Positions 50,411 through 59,380 are shown, numbered from the stretch's first letter. The stretch: 64,000 bases of DNA from Mycolicibacterium tusciae JS617 (GCF_000243415.2 NZ_KI912270.1:2914001-2978000); one strand, 5' to 3'. Notes: generated by a model from the sequence alone, not told the origin. Translations and numbers: made by a program.

Positions 50411-51734
50411 TCAATAGATGTAGGCCCGAGCGTTGCGGCCGCCCGTGCAGGTGATCCACGGCTCGTTTCCGATTGCGGCGCAGTCCATCACGAAGGCGTA
50501 ACCGACGCAGCGTCCCCAGTACTGGGACATGGAACCCTTCCCGACGCCATCACCGTCCGATGTGCGGTGCTGGGTGTGCGGTACTGAGGCGAACAGCACA
50601 CTGAGCGCGAACGAACATGACGTCTCCACGCTCCCCCGCCCAGCGTTGGTCGCCCAACCTGACCGTCCGGTCACGTGAAAGCCGTCACCGCACGTTTCGC
50701 CGTAACTGTCGGGCGCGACTACCAGACGCGGCGGCATGGACGATTTCGGCGTCTCAGGGGACCGGTTTGACTGCGGCAAGTCAATACCTTCCGACGAATC
50801 CACCCCGGGCGACCCCGACGAATCGACCGTCGGCGGCCTGGCGGAGCGGTCCTCATCCGAGGAACCGACGACTGCCACGACACTGACGATCACAGCCACC
50901 GCAGCGATGGCCGCGACGGCGGCGATGGTCCATGACCGCGGTACCTGGCCTGGCCAACAGCGGCCGCCAGTCCACCGCTCCCAGCCGCTGCAGATGGGGC
51001 GGCGACTTCGCCGATCTGCGGGTAGCCGACACGGCTTCCGATCTGCGGGTAGGCCCCCGCCGGGCCGCCGATCTGCTGGCCGGCGGTCGGCGCGCTCGCC
51101 TGGGGGTAATCACCCTGTCCGGGGTCCGCGTCCGCCTCACCCCTCGAGGCGAACATCGGCTGATACGGCACAGGGCCAACTTCCACGAATGCTTCAGGGA
51201 CACTGCGCACGTCAGGCGGCGCAGGCGAGGGTGACCACTCCGGCGGTGGCAACGGAGTCGAAGTGTGCGGCAGGTCGGCCGAGTGCTCGTCCGACGATTC
51301 CGGGCCGTCAGCGTCAAGCCGCCACTGCCCCAACTTGGACTCCAAACTGGAAAGCCGTCCACGCAACACTGCTGCGCGTTCCGGTAATCGGTGGACCACG
51401 ATGGGGTGTCGTCGACCACAGCGACGCCACGTTGGGCGGCGGTGGCGAACAAGCACTGCGCCACGGCGGGATCGGCGAGCACCAGGGTTGCCATCACCCC
51501 CGGTGACACGGAACGCTCGCGGGATCCCGTGCGGTAGCGGATCTCAGCGGGGACCCGGATCTCCTCGTGCCGGTTCAGTTGTTCATTCGCTGCCGCGAAC
51601 AACACGGTAAGTAGGGCTTCGGAGACAGCCTCGAGCAACTTCTTGCGCCCGGGAAACCACGGCACAGGGAGCGTGCGAAGCTGTTCCTTTATCGCGCCGG
51701 ACAGAAGGTACTCAATGAAGCTCTGCGTGCGCAG
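50411..51734 (-). pseudogene. Single-pass membrane protein gene with two apparent frameshifts
   Basis: Three successive minus-strand frames form one plausible protein of roughly 420 residues. The N-terminal part (FIEYLLSGAIKEQLRTLPVP, then LLEAVSEALLTVLFAAANEQ) runs to about 51370. Then a second frame gives VLRGRLSSLESKLGQWRLDA and a Pro/Gly-rich tail with two YPQIG repeats. Near 50940 the frame changes again to a membrane helix (AAVAAIAAVAVIVSVVAVVG) and an extracytoplasmic Cys-containing domain ending NARAYIY. The gene begins right after the upstream TAA with CTG, or with a GTG at 51665. Whether it is a true pseudogene or contains sequencing indels cannot be decided here. Confidence 0.6.
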
Positions 51735-52078
51735 TTAGGCGACGGCTGACCACGACACTTCAGTTCCGTCTATGGACACCCCCTGTTCAGTGATACCAAG
51801 TCCGCCATAGCGATCCAGCTTTCCATCTATGCCGCGCAACGGCGAGGGTGTGGCGGGGCGACCGGTCAACACATCGCCAAAACCCATCGACCACCGATCG
51901 ATGACGGGACCGACCGGCGGACGCATCTGATCGAGCAGCGCTCGCAGCCTTGCGACTTCGCCAGCCACGTCAATGGCCCGTCTACACCGGTCGCATCGGA
52001 GATCCGGCCCGCAGCACTACGTGAGATGTTTTGCATTTGGCCCGCGAATGATCGGCCGAACTTGTTGAAATCAGCCAT
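51735..52078 (-). pseudogene. Small protein gene with apparent frameshift
   Basis: The frame from ATG at 52078 (MADFNKFGRSFAGQMQNISR) makes sense to about TGVDG, then turns implausible. The next frame from about 51970 continues well (VARLRALLDQMRPPVGPVID to the end TEVSWSAVA). Joined, they make a protein of about 115 residues with a helical N-terminus. Alternatively, two overlapping genes exist, the second starting at GTG 51968. The family is not recognised. It lies directly upstream of another frameshifted gene. Confidence 0.5.
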
Positions 52079-52251
52079 TTCCGCTCCCTCGATCGTCGTA
52101 CACCGGCAGTGAACCTCCGATTCTCTCCGACGATTGACACCGTCGATCGCTTGACAGATTGAAATACAGAATCACAGCAAACCTGGCGGAAATCATTCAG
52201 AATGTGTCGCAGAGCAGTGGCTCACCGATCGGGCTGAAGATGGGACGGGCA

Positions 52252-53382
52252 ATGACTCACGAACCTGGACCGCTGTTCCCGCTGTCCGGCGGCGGGGGCG
52301 GTCCCGCTATGCCATCCGGCGATGCTCAGCACCAGTCCAGCTATCCTCAGATTGGCAGCCATACGCCTGCCGGCGGCCCGCTGCCGCCGAAGCTGCCGCC
52401 CAAGACGCCTGCCTCATCGATCTCCTCTGCACTGAGTCGGATCCGACCCAAGCACTGGGCTGCCATTGGAGCATTCGCGGTCACAGCGGTCGTGGTCATC
52501 GGTTTGGGCAGTGCTCTGCTCGGCGACAGTGAGAAGACGACCACGAATTCCGGCCAGGGCGGAGGCAATAGCCCTCCCGTGGCCGTTGGCGACGTAACGC
52601 CGTGCAGCTCACCACCCACCGCAGAGGTTCAGTCGATCGACCACGGACCGGCGGGTATGACGGTGTCGGCGAGTCTGTTATCCCCCTGTTCGGGTGGCGA
52701 CCTGGTCAGCAACAACCGGTTCCGTCTCACTGCTTTCGACGCTCCAGGCCGAGATGTCGCGGCGGGGGTGTTTGACCTATCGTCGAACCCCATCGTCGTT
52801 CCCGCCGACGGGGGCTCTACCGCAGTCGAATTCACGTTCCCGGCCGGGACCTACTGGCGCACGCCGGAGGCTACGGTGGGAGCGGTCACCCTGACAACAC
52901 ACCTCGACGGCAGTGACTCGTCAATCGGTTCCGGCGTCGCCACCTCGACGGCAGTCACCGCCTTCGACGTCGGTACGCCGGAGCACGGACCCCTCGACGC
53001 TGCAGCATATTCCGCGCTCGTCGACATCACGGCGACCGATCGCGGCTACATCGACGCCCACCTGCTGGACGTGTGGCAACCACAGCTGAGCTCCAAGCGT
53101 CCAGACCTGTATTACGACGGAATCACCTGGCAGGCCAACGATATCGTGCGCGAGCACATGGAGCTGCGACAGCGTTATCCCGATGCGAAGTTGCTGTGGT
53201 CGGGCGATTGGCCCGTCTACCGCATCAAGGATTGGTGGATCACCGTGTCGGGCATACCGTTCGGTAGCGGCGAGGCGGCAAACGGCTGGTGCGCCAGCCA
53301 CGGCTATGACGCCGATCACTGTTTCGCGAAACTGCTTAGCCACCGGTTGGGAGAAGAAGGAACGACGCTGAACCGCAACTAG
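52252..53382 (+). CDS. Single-pass membrane protein with YPQIG-containing cytoplasmic tail and secreted C-terminal domain
   Basis: The ATG at 52252 follows GATGGGACGGG and gives 376 residues. The cytoplasmic part is Pro/Gly-rich and contains SSYPQIGSHTPAGGPLPPKL. A membrane helix follows (HWAAIGAFAVTAVVVIGLGS), then about 270 extracytoplasmic residues with four cysteines (CSSPP, SPCSGG, NGWCASHGYDADHCF). Part of it looks beta-rich (GMTVSASLLSPCSGGDLVSN), part helical. The family is not recognised. It is convergent with the FtsK/AAA operon and shares the YPQIG motif with the frameshifted gene at 50411-51734. Confidence 0.65.
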   Translation: MTHEPGPLFPLSGGGGGPAMPSGDAQHQSSYPQIGSHTPAGGPLPPKLPPKTPASSISSALSRIRPKHWAAIGAFAVTAVVVIGLGSALLGDSEKTTTNSGQGGGNSPPVAVGDVTPCSSPPTAEVQSIDHGPAGMTVSASLLSPCSGGDLVSNNRFRLTAFDAPGRDVAAGVFDLSSNPIVVPADGGSTAVEFTFPAGTYWRTPEATVGAVTLTTHLDGSDSSIGSGVATSTAVTAFDVGTPEHGPLDAAAYSALVDITATDRGYIDAHLLDVWQPQLSSKRPDLYYDGITWQANDIVREHMELRQRYPDAKLLWSGDWPVYRIKDWWITVSGIPFGSGEAANGWCASHGYDADHCFAKLLSHRLGEEGTTLNRN

Positions 53383-53395
53383 TTTCTGCGTCGGT

Positions 53396-53908
53396 TTACT
53401 TCTGGTCGCTGACCTCGGTGATATCGTCCGAGCTGCGCTTGCTGAGCTGGCGTGCGGCGTCCCACCGGTCGTGGTCAGTGTCCGCGCGATCGACCGCGGC
53501 GCCCGCCTGCTGCACTTGGTGGATGCCGACGCCGGACGGAACATCGGTGGTCGGCATATTGGGCATCGGAGCGTTGGCCGCGGTAAGGAAGGCAAACCCG
53601 GCGAGGCTCGCATCACGCAAGCGGTGACTCTCATGACCGCTTCGCGTCGCAGCGAGGTGATCCGCAAAGGACTCACCATGCGCGGTTACCTGCTCGATGG
53701 CTGCAGCCGCAGCCCCTGCACGTTTGGCAGCGGCTTGGAGCTGACCGACCAGCGATCCGACCTGCAGGCCAGTACGCCCCTGGGCGTGTGCGAGTTCGAC
53801 GAGCTTGGCACTTTCCCGTGCCGCCTGGCCGACTTCACGTCCCTGGCTGGTGGTGTGCGATGCCAACGCTCGCAGTGCATTCGCGATATTCTCGATGTCC
53901 GAGGCCAC
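53396..53908 (-). CDS. Small helical protein, last gene of the FtsK/AAA operon
   Basis: The 170-residue protein starts at GTG. Its first 90 residues are strongly helical and Ala/Gln-rich (IENIANALRALASHTTSQGR, LVGQLQAAAKRAGAAAAAIE); the rest is loop-rich with AAGAAVDRADTDHDRWDAAR near the end. It begins three bases after the previous stop, so it belongs to the same operon. No enzyme motif is seen. It could be a secreted helical substrate or a structural partner like the two small proteins before it. Confidence 0.6.
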   Translation of the reverse strand: MASDIENIANALRALASHTTSQGREVGQAARESAKLVELAHAQGRTGLQVGSLVGQLQAAAKRAGAAAAAIEQVTAHGESFADHLAATRSGHESHRLRDASLAGFAFLTAANAPMPNMPTTDVPSGVGIHQVQQAGAAVDRADTDHDRWDAARQLSKRSSDDITEVSDQK

Positions 53909-53911
53909 GGG

Positions 53912-54259
53912 TCAACGCCGCCCGGGCGACTGGGCCGCACGCTGCTCTCGGGCCTTCAGCGCACGCGCGGTTGCCTCATGCGCCAGTCGTTCCGCGGTCC
54001 GTGCAGCCTCCTGCAGCGCCTGCGATGCGGAGGTGAGTTCCTTTAGTGCCCGATCTAGTGTCCCCATCATCTTCTTGTCAGTGCCACCGGCCGTGCCACC
54101 GATCACCGAGGAGACACCGGTGGCGACCGGCTTGACCTTGGCTGCGTGTTTACTCATCACCCCGGCCTGCCGACGTGCCTGACTCGCGATCTGCTTGAGT
54201 TCCGCGGCCGCTCGCTCGAGCGCGACGGGGTCGTCGCCGGGCGCGCCGAATCGGCTCAC
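53912..54259 (-). CDS. Small Ala-rich helical protein
   Basis: The 115-residue protein is predicted by eye to form two long helices: DPVALERAAAELKQIASQAR (about 10-45) and LDRALKELTSASQALQEAAR (about 68-110), joined by a Gly/Thr-rich stretch GVSSVIGGTAGGTDKK. This resembles the helical hairpin of WXG100/ESAT-6-type proteins in size and layout, but it has no tryptophan. Its start overlaps the previous stop by ATGA. Confidence 0.6.
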   Translation of the reverse strand: MSRFGAPGDDPVALERAAAELKQIASQARRQAGVMSKHAAKVKPVATGVSSVIGGTAGGTDKKMMGTLDRALKELTSASQALQEAARTAERLAHEATARALKAREQRAAQSPGRR

Positions 54260-54516
54260 AACGATCGGCCATAATTCGTCGCCACCTTCGCGGCATTCTC
54301 TAGGGCGCGCACGGCCGCATCCACCTGTTTTGCCGCCGCGTCAAGGGATTGGAGAACTTCTTGATCCTTGCGTTGCGCGCTTCCCCCGATCGCCTGCCGG
54401 ACCTGCCCCTGTTGTGACGAGAACTTGGATTTGAACTGACCGAGGCTGCCGCCGGTCTGCTTGGCAGAGCTGGCGATCTGCTCAAGGGTGCCCTTCAGCT
54501 TCTGCAGTTCGGACAT
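54256..54516 (-). CDS. WXG100-like small helical hairpin protein lacking the WXG motif
   Basis: The 86-residue protein has two helices (MSELQKLKGTLEQIASSAKQ to about residue 42, and QEVLQSLDAAAKQVDAAVRA from about 52) around a short turn AIGGSAQRKD. Length and shape are those of WXG100 proteins, the substrates of type VII secretion, but the WXG turn is replaced by IGG and there is no C-terminal YxxxD/E. It lies 27 bases downstream of the AAA ATPase gene, in the same operon as an FtsK-type ATPase. Confidence 0.6.
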   Translation of the reverse strand: MSELQKLKGTLEQIASSAKQTGGSLGQFKSKFSSQQGQVRQAIGGSAQRKDQEVLQSLDAAAKQVDAAVRALENAAKVATNYGRSL

Positions 54517-54543
54517 GTGTGTCTCCTCGCGGGTAGGTGCCGA

Positions 54544-56112
54544 TCAGGTCGGGGTCACGATGCGGCGGGTGGGCCGATCCATGGCACCGGTCAAGTCTTG
54601 TCGGGCTCGTCCGGCAGGGACGGCCCGCTCCATTCCCCAGGCCCGAATCGACGCCACCTCTTCGGGATTGGTCTGGCTGAACGGCACCAGGTTCCGGAAC
54701 TGATCCTTGATCACGTCGTCGGATATGGCCGACGCCTCGATGCCCTCCAACAACCCGTAGGACGCCACCTCGTGGATCACCGACGCGATGTCCGCACCTG
54801 CGAAGCCGTCCGACAGTGCGACGAGTTCCTCTAGCAGGTACGGGGAGATATCGGTCTTCAAGTAAGTGTCGAAGTACATGCGCACTATCTCTGCGCGATC
54901 CTCGGTATCCGGGAGATCGACGAAGAAGAGCTCGTCGAACCGGCCCTTGCGCAGTAACTCCGGCGGAAGCGACGTCACGTCGTTGGCCGTTGCGACGATA
55001 AACACCTTCGCCCGAGATTCCTGCAGCCAGTACAGAAACTGGCCGATCATTCGTCGAGTGATACCGGTTGCGTCTCCGCCCGAGCCGCCGCCGGCCAGCG
55101 CCTTCTCTATTTCGTCGATCCACAGCACGCATGGCGCCACCCGCGACGCCATCTCGAGCGCTTCGCGTAGCCGTCCCTCGGACTGGCCGACGTACATGCC
55201 GAGCACACCCGCCATATCGAGCCGGTAAAGGGGCAGTTCCCACTCAGAGGCGATCGCTTTGGCAGACAATGACTTTCCGCAGCCGGGAACGCCGACGAGT
55301 AACACCCCGCGTGGTGGCCTCAGATCCGAGTGACTCAGGTCCATCCGGATCAACTGCCCGCGCTGGCGCAACCACTTGCGCAACGAGTTCAGCCCACCAA
55401 CCTGCCGGTCCGCAGGCTTGATGTCGACGCGTTCGATGCCACTAATGGCACCGAACATACGGTCCTTGTACTTCGACAACTCGGCGATGTCGGAGGTGTG
55501 CAAACTTCCCTTCGCCAACAAGGTACTCACCGCATTGAGCGCCTGGGATTCGCTGAGTCCGACCAGGACTTCTGAGGCCCGGCGCACTTCGTCGTGCGTC
55601 CATTCGATCTGCATCGCGGCTCGATAGTTGTCCACGAGATCGGTTACGACATAGAACAACTCATCGAGATCGGGAAGATCGAGTTCGACGGACATCCCGA
55701 GCCGCATGAGCTCCGAGGCCACGGATTCGGATGTCACCAGAACGATCGACCCCGACCGGCCCTCGGCAAGGTCGACGACCTCGGCCACGTACCGCGTCGT
55801 ACCGCTGTGGTCGCCGATATCCTCGACATCGACCAGCACGAAGTTTGCATAGTCGCGAGAACGAAAGGTGGATGCCGCGTAATCCAATGCGCCCCCGAGG
55901 GATCGGTCGTCGACGATCTGCTTCTGCGTCAGCAGGTCCGTCAGTCCCCCCGTGCGGGTGAAACCGTAGAACGACATACCCTTCATCCCACCGGCGACCT
56001 GGCGGACCAGTTCCAATGCCCGCCGGGATTCGGTGCTGCGAAGGACGATGAGCGGAATGCGCGCATTGAGATAGCGGCGCAACTCCTTGACGGTGTCGTC
56101 CTGGTTCGGCAT
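54544..56112 (-). CDS. AAA+ ATPase, Ycf46/FtsH-like
   Basis: The ATG at 56112, with AAGGG upstream, gives 522 residues. The first 230 residues are a non-ATPase region with an alpha/beta part (IPLIVLRSTESRRALELVRQ, NFVLVDVEDIGD) like the N-terminal domain of Ycf46 proteins. The AAA+ domain has Walker A GVPGCGKS at 274-281, Walker B CVLWIDEIEKA near 328-338, a sensor-1 ATANDVTSLPPELL, and the arginine finger in RKGRFDELFFVDLP. No protease domain follows, so it is probably an unfoldase or remodeler. It sits between two unknown genes and the three small helical proteins, which may be its clients. Confidence 0.88.
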   Translation of the reverse strand: MPNQDDTVKELRRYLNARIPLIVLRSTESRRALELVRQVAGGMKGMSFYGFTRTGGLTDLLTQKQIVDDRSLGGALDYAASTFRSRDYANFVLVDVEDIGDHSGTTRYVAEVVDLAEGRSGSIVLVTSESVASELMRLGMSVELDLPDLDELFYVVTDLVDNYRAAMQIEWTHDEVRRASEVLVGLSESQALNAVSTLLAKGSLHTSDIAELSKYKDRMFGAISGIERVDIKPADRQVGGLNSLRKWLRQRGQLIRMDLSHSDLRPPRGVLLVGVPGCGKSLSAKAIASEWELPLYRLDMAGVLGMYVGQSEGRLREALEMASRVAPCVLWIDEIEKALAGGGSGGDATGITRRMIGQFLYWLQESRAKVFIVATANDVTSLPPELLRKGRFDELFFVDLPDTEDRAEIVRMYFDTYLKTDISPYLLEELVALSDGFAGADIASVIHEVASYGLLEGIEASAISDDVIKDQFRNLVPFSQTNPEEVASIRAWGMERAVPAGRARQDLTGAMDRPTRRIVTPT

Positions 56113-56153
56113 CAACAGCCCTTCATGCTCGGTAGATGGAACTCGGCCCGGTG

Positions 56154-56768
56154 TCAGTCGCCGATGATGATCGTCCGGTACTTGCGCCGCGGTGGGTCCG
56201 ACGTTGGGGTGTCAGCCACGGTCTGCTGCGGTACAGGAAATGTTGGCGGCGGCGGGTCGATGCGGCCATCGACGCAGGCCTGCAACGGAAATCCCGGCTC
56301 GAGGATGACCGTCAGTCGGTTGGCGCGAAGCAGGTTCAACGTGCGATCGGTCTGAACACGGTCTACGCGATGGCCGGTCTGCCTGACGGCAGCGTCCTCA
56401 AGGTCCTTCTGCAGGGCGTGGACATCCCTGGCAACGCCATTGGTGAACTCGGTACGGACGACTTCGGGAAGCCCGGGATGCGCGGCCAGCTGAAGTCTCC
56501 GGGCCAGTAGGACACGGGTAGCCATCAGAGCCCGCACGCGCGCGTGATCTTCCCTCGCGTTGCCCCAATCTCTTGCGAACGTCTCCGACCATCGATCCAT
56601 GACCCGCTGTTGCGCCAGACGAATATGGTCGAACAGCCGCTCGTAGGCACTAGGCGGCAACGAGTCGGCCCCCAACGACGGCAATGCGGACAAGTCATGG
56701 CGTGGGTCGTCACGCCATGATCGCACCGCCGTGACCCACGCTTCGTAGGCACTGGCGGACACCGTCAC
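56154..56768 (-). CDS. Hypothetical helical protein of the FtsK/AAA operon
   Basis: The GTG at 56768 overlaps the upstream stop (GTGA) and gives 204 residues. Most of it is helical and Arg/Ala/Leu-rich (RLFDHIRLAQQRVMDRWSET, ALMATRVLLARRLQLAAHPG), with a Pro-rich C-terminal stretch and a basic end RRKYRTIIIGD. There is no signal peptide or membrane helix. I do not recognise a family. Its place before the AAA ATPase gene suggests a cytosolic partner. Confidence 0.6.
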   Translation of the reverse strand: MTVSASAYEAWVTAVRSWRDDPRHDLSALPSLGADSLPPSAYERLFDHIRLAQQRVMDRWSETFARDWGNAREDHARVRALMATRVLLARRLQLAAHPGLPEVVRTEFTNGVARDVHALQKDLEDAAVRQTGHRVDRVQTDRTLNLLRANRLTVILEPGFPLQACVDGRIDPPPPTFPVPQQTVADTPTSDPPRRKYRTIIIGD

Positions 56769-57103
56769 GATCCGCCCGACGGCCTTCGGGGCGCCACGCG
56801 AATCTCGCCTGGCGGCAGCGGGTCCCACGCCGGAAGGTTCCCTGCGATCTTGCGGTTGCGGGATAGTTCCGGTTGCTTGGACAATCCGCTCCCCAAGCCA
56901 AAGCTGCGGGCGATGACCTCACCCTTCTCGGGCTCGGGCGCCGCGAATACCGCAGGGCGCGCACGCCGGAGCACGATCGGGGGAGCCTCGGTCTCGAATG
57001 TCTGGGCCGACGCGGCCGGAAACGCGATAGTCGGATCGTCGGTCGACGGCTGTCGCGCGATACGCGGCGGCCCGGCCCAGTGGTTGCCGCTCTGATTTGT
57101 CAC
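56765..57103 (-). CDS. Hypothetical proline/alanine-rich small protein
   Basis: The 112-residue protein is mostly loop, rich in Pro, Ala, Arg and Glu (IVLRRARPAVFAAPEPEKGE, LPAWDPLPPGEIRVAPRRPS), and looks disordered. It overlaps both neighbours (ATGA upstream, GTGA downstream), so its reading frame is well supported by context although no domain is seen. A linker or adaptor role is possible. Confidence 0.55.
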   Translation of the reverse strand: MTNQSGNHWAGPPRIARQPSTDDPTIAFPAASAQTFETEAPPIVLRRARPAVFAAPEPEKGEVIARSFGLGSGLSKQPELSRNRKIAGNLPAWDPLPPGEIRVAPRRPSGGS

Positions 57104-58869
57104 GACACACGCTCCTGGGTGTGGTTCTGAATAAATGTCGGCCAGGTGTCGATAAGCCTGAGCAGATCGGCTTCCTTGTCGTCTTCTTCCGAGTAGGCGA
57201 GTTTGGCATCGACGAATTCAGCGACCGCTGCCCGGTAAATGTCGATGGAGAACTCGAGCGCCGCTTGCGCCATCCCTTGCGCCTGATGATATTTCTTGTC
57301 GCTCTCAGTCTTCTTGCGCCAGACCCAGAATCCCGCACCACCTGCCGCGGCGACGAATACCAACACACCGAATGCCGGAACGCTGCTGATCAGGAAGATC
57401 ATGAACAGCAACCCGATCAGTGCGATACCTCCGGCGATCAGGTAGTTGTGTTCCTTGAAGCGAATGCTCTCGAGATAGTTGGCGACGGCCGCTTTCCAGG
57501 TCTCGGCGAGCGAGGCCTCTGCCTGACTCTGCGACACCGCAGTGCTCGTCGTCCAACCTTGAAAGCCCAGCGTCATCGCGTACTCGGAGTGGTTGTTGGG
57601 CAATGTGATATCGACGTGATCGAGGTAGCGCGACCGGTAATACGCTGAATACCGATGCACTGCGCCGCGAAAATCGTCGCGGCTGTTGCCGATCGCGATC
57701 TTCTGTGCCGACACCGACACGCCGTAGATCTCGCGTCGGATCGCGGTCTGTGTCTGCAGCGATACCGCGTCTAGTGTCTCCTCGTGCGCGACGTTGACCT
57801 CGTCGGCTTTCTCGTTGGCCCGCGCTATATCGCCACCGCTGTCGATGACAGCGAGGTGGAAGACGACTTCTCTGCGGTACGGCAGCTCTTCCTCATCAAA
57901 TTCCTTGACGAGGATTTCCAGGATGTCGTCGAGTCGGTCCTGGATCGAGAACCCCAGCAGCGTCGGCTCTTCTCTAATCGCGAGGTACTTCTCCGCCGTG
58001 AAGCCGTGTGAAGATGCACGCTCGAGCACGTCCTTGAATTCAGGCCACTGCGGGCTGGTTCGAGAGAGATGTGGGAACTGAGCGTCGTTGACGGTGGCAC
58101 GGTGGATCTCGATATCGCCGGTCCATGCCGCCACCTGAGCCTCGACCACCGCGCGGTCGTCGCGCAACATGCGGTTCCACTTGCCGAGCTGCTCGCCGAT
58201 CAGAGCACGACCGGCGGGGCCGAACGCCTCTTGCGACGCTGCCTCCAAGATCACAACGAATTCCCTTGTCAGAGCGCGCGGGTCGAGCGCTTGGAGATAG
58301 TGCCGGAGCCAACGCGACGCAGCCTCCGGACGACCCTGCCTACGCAGTACGAGCGCAAAGAACAGGCTCGTCTTCTTTGGGTCTCGCTCGAATGCAGCCT
58401 CAATGGACTTCGTGGCCAGATCCTCGTTATCGCGCGACCAGGCGGCAAGACCGACGATCGCGGGCGCCAGCCAGTACTTGGGCGACTGGATCATCAGCTC
58501 TTCGGACACCTGTTGCACCGTCTTATTGCTGACGTTGCCGATGTCGAATGCCTGCAGCATCCCGATCGAGGTCCGCCGAACCACGTTGTAGTGGCCGTAG
58601 TCCCGCTCCAACGCTGCCTCGACGTTGCCAAGTTTAGTCTCGGAGCGTTGTACGTTGGCGGTCCGTTCGGCCTGCCCCACAAACGCCTGGAACTCGTCCC
58701 GCAGCGCGAGCAGTTCAGTTCGCGTAGTCTGCAGGTCCGTCGACACTCGACCGACGTCACCGTGCACAGCATCGACCTTTGTGTCCATGGTCGACAACGC
58801 GTTTACGAGCGGCGTCAGCGCACTACTGACGGCACGCTGGATGTCGTAGGCACTTGGTCCGTCACTCAT
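57100..58869 (-). CDS. Large membrane protein with N-terminal coiled coil, FtsK/AAA operon
   Basis: The 589-residue protein begins with a heptad-like region (about 15-75, TMDTKVDAVHGDVGRVSTDL), followed by helical repeats that look TPR-like (LATKSIEAAFERDPKKTSLF, ALVLRRQGRPEAASRWLRHY). Two adjacent membrane helices lie near 475-520 (IAGGIALIGLLFMIFLISSV and GVLVFVAAAGGAGFWVWRKK), then a helical C-terminus. No enzyme motif is seen. It is likely a membrane scaffold of the machine encoded by this operon. Confidence 0.65.
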   Translation of the reverse strand: MSDGPSAYDIQRAVSSALTPLVNALSTMDTKVDAVHGDVGRVSTDLQTTRTELLALRDEFQAFVGQAERTANVQRSETKLGNVEAALERDYGHYNVVRRTSIGMLQAFDIGNVSNKTVQQVSEELMIQSPKYWLAPAIVGLAAWSRDNEDLATKSIEAAFERDPKKTSLFFALVLRRQGRPEAASRWLRHYLQALDPRALTREFVVILEAASQEAFGPAGRALIGEQLGKWNRMLRDDRAVVEAQVAAWTGDIEIHRATVNDAQFPHLSRTSPQWPEFKDVLERASSHGFTAEKYLAIREEPTLLGFSIQDRLDDILEILVKEFDEEELPYRREVVFHLAVIDSGGDIARANEKADEVNVAHEETLDAVSLQTQTAIRREIYGVSVSAQKIAIGNSRDDFRGAVHRYSAYYRSRYLDHVDITLPNNHSEYAMTLGFQGWTTSTAVSQSQAEASLAETWKAAVANYLESIRFKEHNYLIAGGIALIGLLFMIFLISSVPAFGVLVFVAAAGGAGFWVWRKKTESDKKYHQAQGMAQAALEFSIDIYRAAVAEFVDAKLAYSEEDDKEADLLRLIDTWPTFIQNHTQERVS

Positions 58870-58909
58870 GATTAACTTCCTCCGGTTGGTGTGCTGGCGT
58901 CAATCGTTT

Positions 58910-59380
58910 TCACATTGACACCGCGGTGCCGTCGAGCAGGATGGGCACGATCTGCCCATCCGAATAGATCTCGATGAAGGCGTACGAACCACTACGGGCG
59001 AGCCCACGTGCCTTCGAATAGGGGTATCCGGGATCATCGTTCGGCGCGTAATGCTCCAGGATCGAGCCCAGCATGTCGAGCTTGTGGTCGACAAACGGCG
59101 GACCGAGGTAGCACTTCGAGAACATTCCGATCAGCATGCCGCCGTAGCGCTCGTCGTACTCCTCGCGAATCCACTGCATGACGTTGGCTTGGGCGACCTG
59201 GTCGACTTGCACGTCCACCTGCGTCAGTGTCTGCAGCAGCCCTTGGTTGCGTGGTTGCATCCGCGCCGCCAGCACCGATCGGTCGGTATCCGGAATTGCG
59301 TTGCGCCGCTGAACCATCGACCTGGTGTCGGGGTCGTTAGTCGGCTTGATGTTCGGCCGGAGCCTGCGGCTCAGATTCAC
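58910..59380 (-). CDS. Hypothetical protein of the FtsK/AAA operon
   Basis: A GTG at 59380 preceded by AGGAGA gives 156 residues and lies just past a short overlap with the upstream gene. The C-terminal two thirds look like a compact alpha/beta domain (VMQWIREEYDERYGGMLIGM, FSKCYLGPPFVDHKLDMLGS, ARSGSYAFIEIYSDGQIVPI) ending in a strand pair. I do not recognise it. The motif YGGMLIGMFSKCYLGPPFVD should be distinctive in searches. Confidence 0.6.
   Translation of the reverse strand: MNLSRRLRPNIKPTNDPDTRSMVQRRNAIPDTDRSVLAARMQPRNQGLLQTLTQVDVQVDQVAQANVMQWIREEYDERYGGMLIGMFSKCYLGPPFVDHKLDMLGSILEHYAPNDDPGYPYSKARGLARSGSYAFIEIYSDGQIVPILLDGTAVSM

Noticed and set aside
54544..56112. FtsH-type membrane protease
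   Set aside because: The AAA domain is similar, but there are no membrane helices and no HEXXH zinc protease motif after the ATPase domain.
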